A stretch of 49,065 bases of DNA, taken from an uncultured Oscillospiraceae bacterium (GTDB taxonomy: Bacteria; Bacillota; Clostridia; Oscillospirales; Acutalibacteraceae). Below, piece by piece: positions 49,011 through 49,065 of this stretch. The translations under genes were made by a program, and so were the position numbers. The DNA is taken from assembly GCA_900544375.1 (NCBI GenBank), contig UQUZ01000016.1, positions 1 through 49,065 of the forward strand, given 5' to 3'. The notes beneath the pieces are model-generated. The model made no database searches and was not told where the DNA came from. It worked only from the letters and a program-made list of their open reading frames with translations. The stretch's first letter is position 1, and each line of letters opens with the position of its first letter.

Positions 49011-49065
49011 TGAACTGACCCCCAAAAGTTAGACAATATTTTGGATTAAAAATTGTTCAAGCAAC
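49011..49065. mobile_element. Probable end of an IS3-family insertion sequence, cut by the window
   Basis: The sequence TGAACTGACCCCCAAAAGTT, followed by AGACAA, resembles the terminal inverted repeat of IS3-family (IS150-group) elements, which begin with TG and contain ACTGACCCC(A)n-GTT-(A/G)GACA. Only 55 bases are present, so no transposase can be seen. The exact boundary may be 49009 or 49011. Confidence 0.55.

Noticed and set aside
1..49065. CRISPR arrays, prophage genes, toxin-antitoxin or restriction systems
   Set aside because: No regularly spaced repeats and no proteins with such motifs were found on either strand.

Overview
The window reads as a chromosomal segment of a low-to-mid GC Firmicute, most likely a gut-type member of the Clostridia (Oscillospirales/Ruminococcaceae-like). 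This is inferred from the gdpP-rplI-dnaB and tilS-hpt-ftsH gene orders, RNase J, yajC followed by a TIGR04086-type membrane protein, strong Shine-Dalgarno sites, frequent GTG/TTG starts and a second, divergent type II topoisomerase pair. No phage, plasmid or CRISPR modules are visible. The only mobile DNA is what looks like one end of an IS3-family element cut by the right edge.

Region by region. 1-1300 holds a truncated gene, a MIF-type tautomerase and a manganese catalase, all on the minus strand. 1.5-9.2 kb is a first glycan locus: a domain-permuted GH3 on the plus strand converges on a minus-strand pair, a GH106-like giant glycosidase followed by a secreted clan GH-D alpha-galactosidase-like enzyme. 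That pair has its own promoter with a perfect 11-bp tandem repeat just upstream of the -35. 9.4-15.1 kb is mostly housekeeping: valS with its own promoter and terminator, a possible small structured RNA, nudix and GNAT genes, yajC, a small membrane protein and a TatD-associated-type radical SAM gene. 15.3-17.6 kb is a large secreted, C-terminally anchored protein split by what looks like a one-base deletion in an A tract.

17.7-27.8 kb is a second glycan locus. A divergent AraC-type regulator faces a tightly packed operon: lipoprotein, esterase, GH39, GH20, GPH-family sugar symporter, GH3. Several of its stop and start codons overlap, and a cre-like palindrome sits just after the predicted start of transcription. 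The logic is import of a small oligosaccharide by the symporter and its hydrolysis in the cytoplasm, since none of the four enzymes has a signal peptide. After a tRNA-Ser and rnhA comes an ECF sigma/anti-sigma pair (minus strand), then a sugar nucleotidyltransferase fused to a phosphohexomutase-like domain that has lost its catalytic motifs.

33.6-43.4 kb is a long same-strand core cluster: RNase J, c-di-AMP phosphodiesterase GdpP, ribosomal protein L9, DnaB helicase, TilS, Hpt and FtsH. 43.7-49 kb has the topoisomerase B- and A-subunit pair, an amidohydrolase and the insertion-sequence end, which appears to interrupt that operon's terminator. Functions are read from family motifs by eye; substrates of the glycosidases are not determined by the sequence alone.
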